Part shown: positions 5,187 to 6,871 of the stretch, piece by piece | Position numbering within the stretch: the stretch's first letter is position 1 | Layout of the letters: each line of letters opens with the position of its first letter | Made by a program: the position numbers and the translations under genes | The notes under the pieces: generated by a model | Database searches by the model: none | The model's input: only the letters and a program-made list of their open reading frames with translations | Told to the model about the DNA's origin: nothing | Assembly: GCA_002394185.1 (NCBI GenBank) | Contig: DGTB01000221.1 | Coordinates: 1 to 6,871 of the forward strand | Direction of reading: 5' to 3' | Length of the DNA stretch: 6,871 bases | From: Bacteroidales bacterium UBA4347 | GTDB taxonomy: Bacteria > Bacteroidota > Bacteroidia > Bacteroidales > P3

Positions 5187-6122
5187 ATGAAAAAGCTATT
5201 TTTCGTGGCTGCCCTTGCAGCCGTAGCTATGCTGACTGCCTGCAAAGGCGGCTCAACAAAAGCAGACCTCAAGTCCGACATCGACACCATCAGCTATGAG
5301 ATTGGTTTGGCAAACATGCAGGGCATTGAGTATTACTTCCAACAGGCTGGCATCGACTCAGCCCATATTGACGACTTCATCCGTGGCATCATGGAAGGAG
5401 CTAAGGCTAACGACGACAAGAAAAAGCAAGCCTTCTACATGGGTGTGATGATGGGTCAGAATATCAGTACCCAGATGATTCCCCAGATGGAGCAGCGCGT
5501 TTTTGCCGGCGACACAACACAACACCTTAACATAAAGAACTTCCTTGCAGGTGTTATTGCAGGCATCAAGAAGGACTCTACGCTGATCATCAACGGAAAG
5601 GCTATGACTCCCGAGCTTGCTGCAAAAGACCTGAACGACCGCGTAGAGAAGGTTCTGGATGGTGTGCTGACAAAGCGCAATCCTGATAAGAAAAAGGCTG
5701 CCGAGGCAGAGATGAAGAACTTTGCCAAGAACAGCGAGCTCAAGTCTGCCGGCAACGGTGTACTCTACAAGGTGGTGAAGGAAGGCAACGGCGTGAAGCC
5801 TGAAGCCAACTCCATCGTAGAGGTCATCTACGAGGGTCGCCTGACCAACGACACTGTCTTCGACTCTTCGGAGAGGATGCAACCCGGCAAACCTGTCGAT
5901 ATGCCTGTTGACGGTGTCATCAAGGGCTTGCAGTCCATTCTTACGCAGATGCCCGTGGGCAGCGTATGGGAGATTTACATCCCCTACAAGCTGGCTTATG
6001 GAGCTGCCGGCAGCGGTCCTATTCCTCCATTCAGCAACCTTATCTTCAAGATTGACCTCCGTGGCGTGAAGAATGCCAACGACGCTCAGCCACAAATCAT
6101 TCCAGCTGACAGCATAAATTGA
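5187..6122 (+). CDS. FKBP-type peptidyl-prolyl isomerase lipoprotein with duplicated FKBP_N-like region
   Basis: A 311-residue envelope FKBP. MKKLFFVAALAAVAML leads to the lipobox LTAC with Cys19. Lys-Gly-Gly follows, not an acidic run, so a periplasm-facing anchor is more likely than surface export. Residues 31-165 look like two successive FKBP_N-type helical units: ISYEIGLANMQGIEY..IDDFIRGIMEGA, then AFYMGVMMGQNIS..IKNFLAGVIAGI. The isomerase domain spans about 190-294, with Tyr215, Phe225-Asp226, Val244-Ile245, Tyr271 in LAYG, IPP at 279-281 and Phe287. The Trp that normally forms the pocket floor is Leu248 (VIKGLQ), and DGT before VFDSS is NDT, so activity or substrate range may differ. 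It sits 51 nt after the first FKBP gene and 14 nt before the third. I see no promoter motif in the 51-nt AT-rich gap, so read-through transcription is plausible. Base composition is less GC-rich than in the preceding gene. Confidence 0.93.
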   Translation: MKKLFFVAALAAVAMLTACKGGSTKADLKSDIDTISYEIGLANMQGIEYYFQQAGIDSAHIDDFIRGIMEGAKANDDKKKQAFYMGVMMGQNISTQMIPQMEQRVFAGDTTQHLNIKNFLAGVIAGIKKDSTLIINGKAMTPELAAKDLNDRVEKVLDGVLTKRNPDKKKAAEAEMKNFAKNSELKSAGNGVLYKVVKEGNGVKPEANSIVEVIYEGRLTNDTVFDSSERMQPGKPVDMPVDGVIKGLQSILTQMPVGSVWEIYIPYKLAYGAAGSGPIPPFSNLIFKIDLRGVKNANDAQPQIIPADSIN

Positions 6123-6136
6123 TATCCTAAATCATC

Positions 6137-6871
6137 ATGAAGACAAAGATATTTTTAGCCCTGCTCCTTGCCGTTCTGTGCACTGGCATGCAGGCTCAGA
6201 AGAAAAAGGCTGCCAAAGCAAAAACAGCCACCAAAGAAACTGTTACCACTGCCAAGCCCGAAGAGGTGAAGCCCGTTGACGCTGCTCTATACAGCTACGC
6301 TCAGGGCATACTGCTCGGCGAGAGTCTCCGCGACCACATCGTTCAGCGTCTCGGCGTTGACTCCACTTATCTGGAGACGGTGGTGACATACTTCACCAAT
6401 CCCATGCCCGAGGAAGAGGCTAAGCACCAGTATGCTATCACTGCCGGGCAGCAGATAGCCGACCAAAACCGCAAGAGCATCCTGCCTACGCTCAACTTCG
6501 AGGCTACCGGTGTGCGCGACACTAATTTCACCATCGAGAGGGTTTACTGCCAGGCACTGGCTGAGCAAGTGCTGCGCCAGCCCACACAGCTCAGCGCCGA
6601 CTCGGCTAAGAAGATTGTGGCTCAGCAGAGGGAATACTTCAATGTGAGATACAAGAAGCTCAATGAGGACTACCTGGCAGAGCATCGCAACGACCCCGGC
6701 ACGAAGGTTACTCCTTCGGGCATACAATATGTGGTGCTCCACGAAGGCACCGGTCCTAAGCCTACGGCAGACGCCAAGGTGCTCTGCCACTATGAGGGCA
6801 AGCTCATCGACGGCACTGTCTTCGAAAGCAGCTACCAACGCGGCGAGGCTGCCACCTTCCCCGTAAAGGGT
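6137..6871 (+). CDS. FKBP-type peptidyl-prolyl isomerase with cleavable signal peptide, 3' end cut by the window
   Basis: An open frame of 245 codons runs to the window edge without a stop. MKTKIFLALLLAVLCTGMQA is a signal peptide with likely cleavage before Gln21; no lipobox precedes the cleavage site, so the product should be soluble in the periplasm. Residues 21-48 are a Lys/Ala/Thr-rich linker. Residues 49-185 form the FKBP_N-like helical region, with YSYAQGILLGESLRD and YAITAGQQIADQ as its two starts. The isomerase domain begins at GIQYVVLHEGTG (195-206) and shows Tyr219 in HYEG and Phe229 in TVFESS, where the usual pocket Asp is Glu230. About 65-75 residues with the VIxGW, LAYG and IPP elements should follow beyond the window. 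The domain resembles the first FKBP (HYEG, ID/LDGTVF, SSYxRG) more than the adjacent lipoprotein FKBP. The start lies 14 nt after the preceding stop, which indicates one operon. Confidence 0.9.
   Translation, partial: MKTKIFLALLLAVLCTGMQAQKKKAAKAKTATKETVTTAKPEEVKPVDAALYSYAQGILLGESLRDHIVQRLGVDSTYLETVVTYFTNPMPEEEAKHQYAITAGQQIADQNRKSILPTLNFEATGVRDTNFTIERVYCQALAEQVLRQPTQLSADSAKKIVAQQREYFNVRYKKLNEDYLAEHRNDPGTKVTPSGIQYVVLHEGTGPKPTADAKVLCHYEGKLIDGTVFESSYQRGEAATFPVKG

Noticed and set aside
5358..6095. Long minus-strand open frame (245 codons) opposite the lipoprotein FKBP
   Set aside because: The plus frame has a signal peptide, lipobox and full FKBP motif set; the minus frame is His/Leu/Val-rich with no recognisable domain and is an antisense shadow.
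6287..6838. Minus-strand open frame (183 codons) opposite the third FKBP gene
   Set aside because: It is antisense to a clear signal peptide plus FKBP domain; no motif or leader supports it.

Overview
The window reads as chromosomal DNA of a Bacteroidales bacterium, most likely Prevotellaceae-like; this is inferred from signals, not from a database match. The signals are two Bacteroidetes-type promoters (TTG/TTTG, 19-21 nt, TAnnTTTG), a lipoprotein whose Cys is followed by Ser-Asp-Asp-Asp (a Bacteroidetes surface-export pattern), A-rich leaders in place of Shine-Dalgarno sites, and clustered FKBP-type isomerases with FKBP_N domains. No RNA gene, transposase, integrase, CRISPR array or recognisable defence system is visible.

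Left part (1-1476, + strand): the 3' two thirds of a FabG-like ketoacyl reductase, then a BtuF/FecB-type substrate-binding lipoprotein. The boundary between them is full of short tandem repeats (7-bp units x4, then 9-bp units x5), and an 8-bp unit x3 lies inside the transporter gene. The 9-bp array is translated into the signal-peptide n-region, and the only usable starts are TTG codons.

Middle part (1503-4493): a 496-residue predicted surface lipoprotein on the minus strand with its own promoter, then a 43-codon chimeric ORF at 3128-3259, then a minus-strand two-gene unit (an unknown five-segment membrane protein followed 2 nt later by a DUF454/YbaN protein) with its own promoter. The chimera is the most striking item. 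Its first 34 codons copy the start of the FKBP gene at 4527, and its last codons copy the 3' end of the btuF-like gene at 1440-1470. The two parts are fused in frame across a shared 8-bp sequence. The arrangement is explained economically if two haplotypes, btuF/lipoprotein/FKBP and btuF/DUF454-membrane protein/FKBP, were joined by a microhomology event, so that two alternative cargoes now sit in tandem. An assembly chimera is the main alternative.

Right part (4527-6871, + strand): three consecutive FKBP-type peptidyl-prolyl isomerase genes: one with no signal peptide, one lipoprotein, and one with a cleavable signal peptide that runs off the window. Together they look like a folding-helper set spread over cytoplasm and envelope. 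The second and third each differ from the first at one usual FKBP pocket residue.
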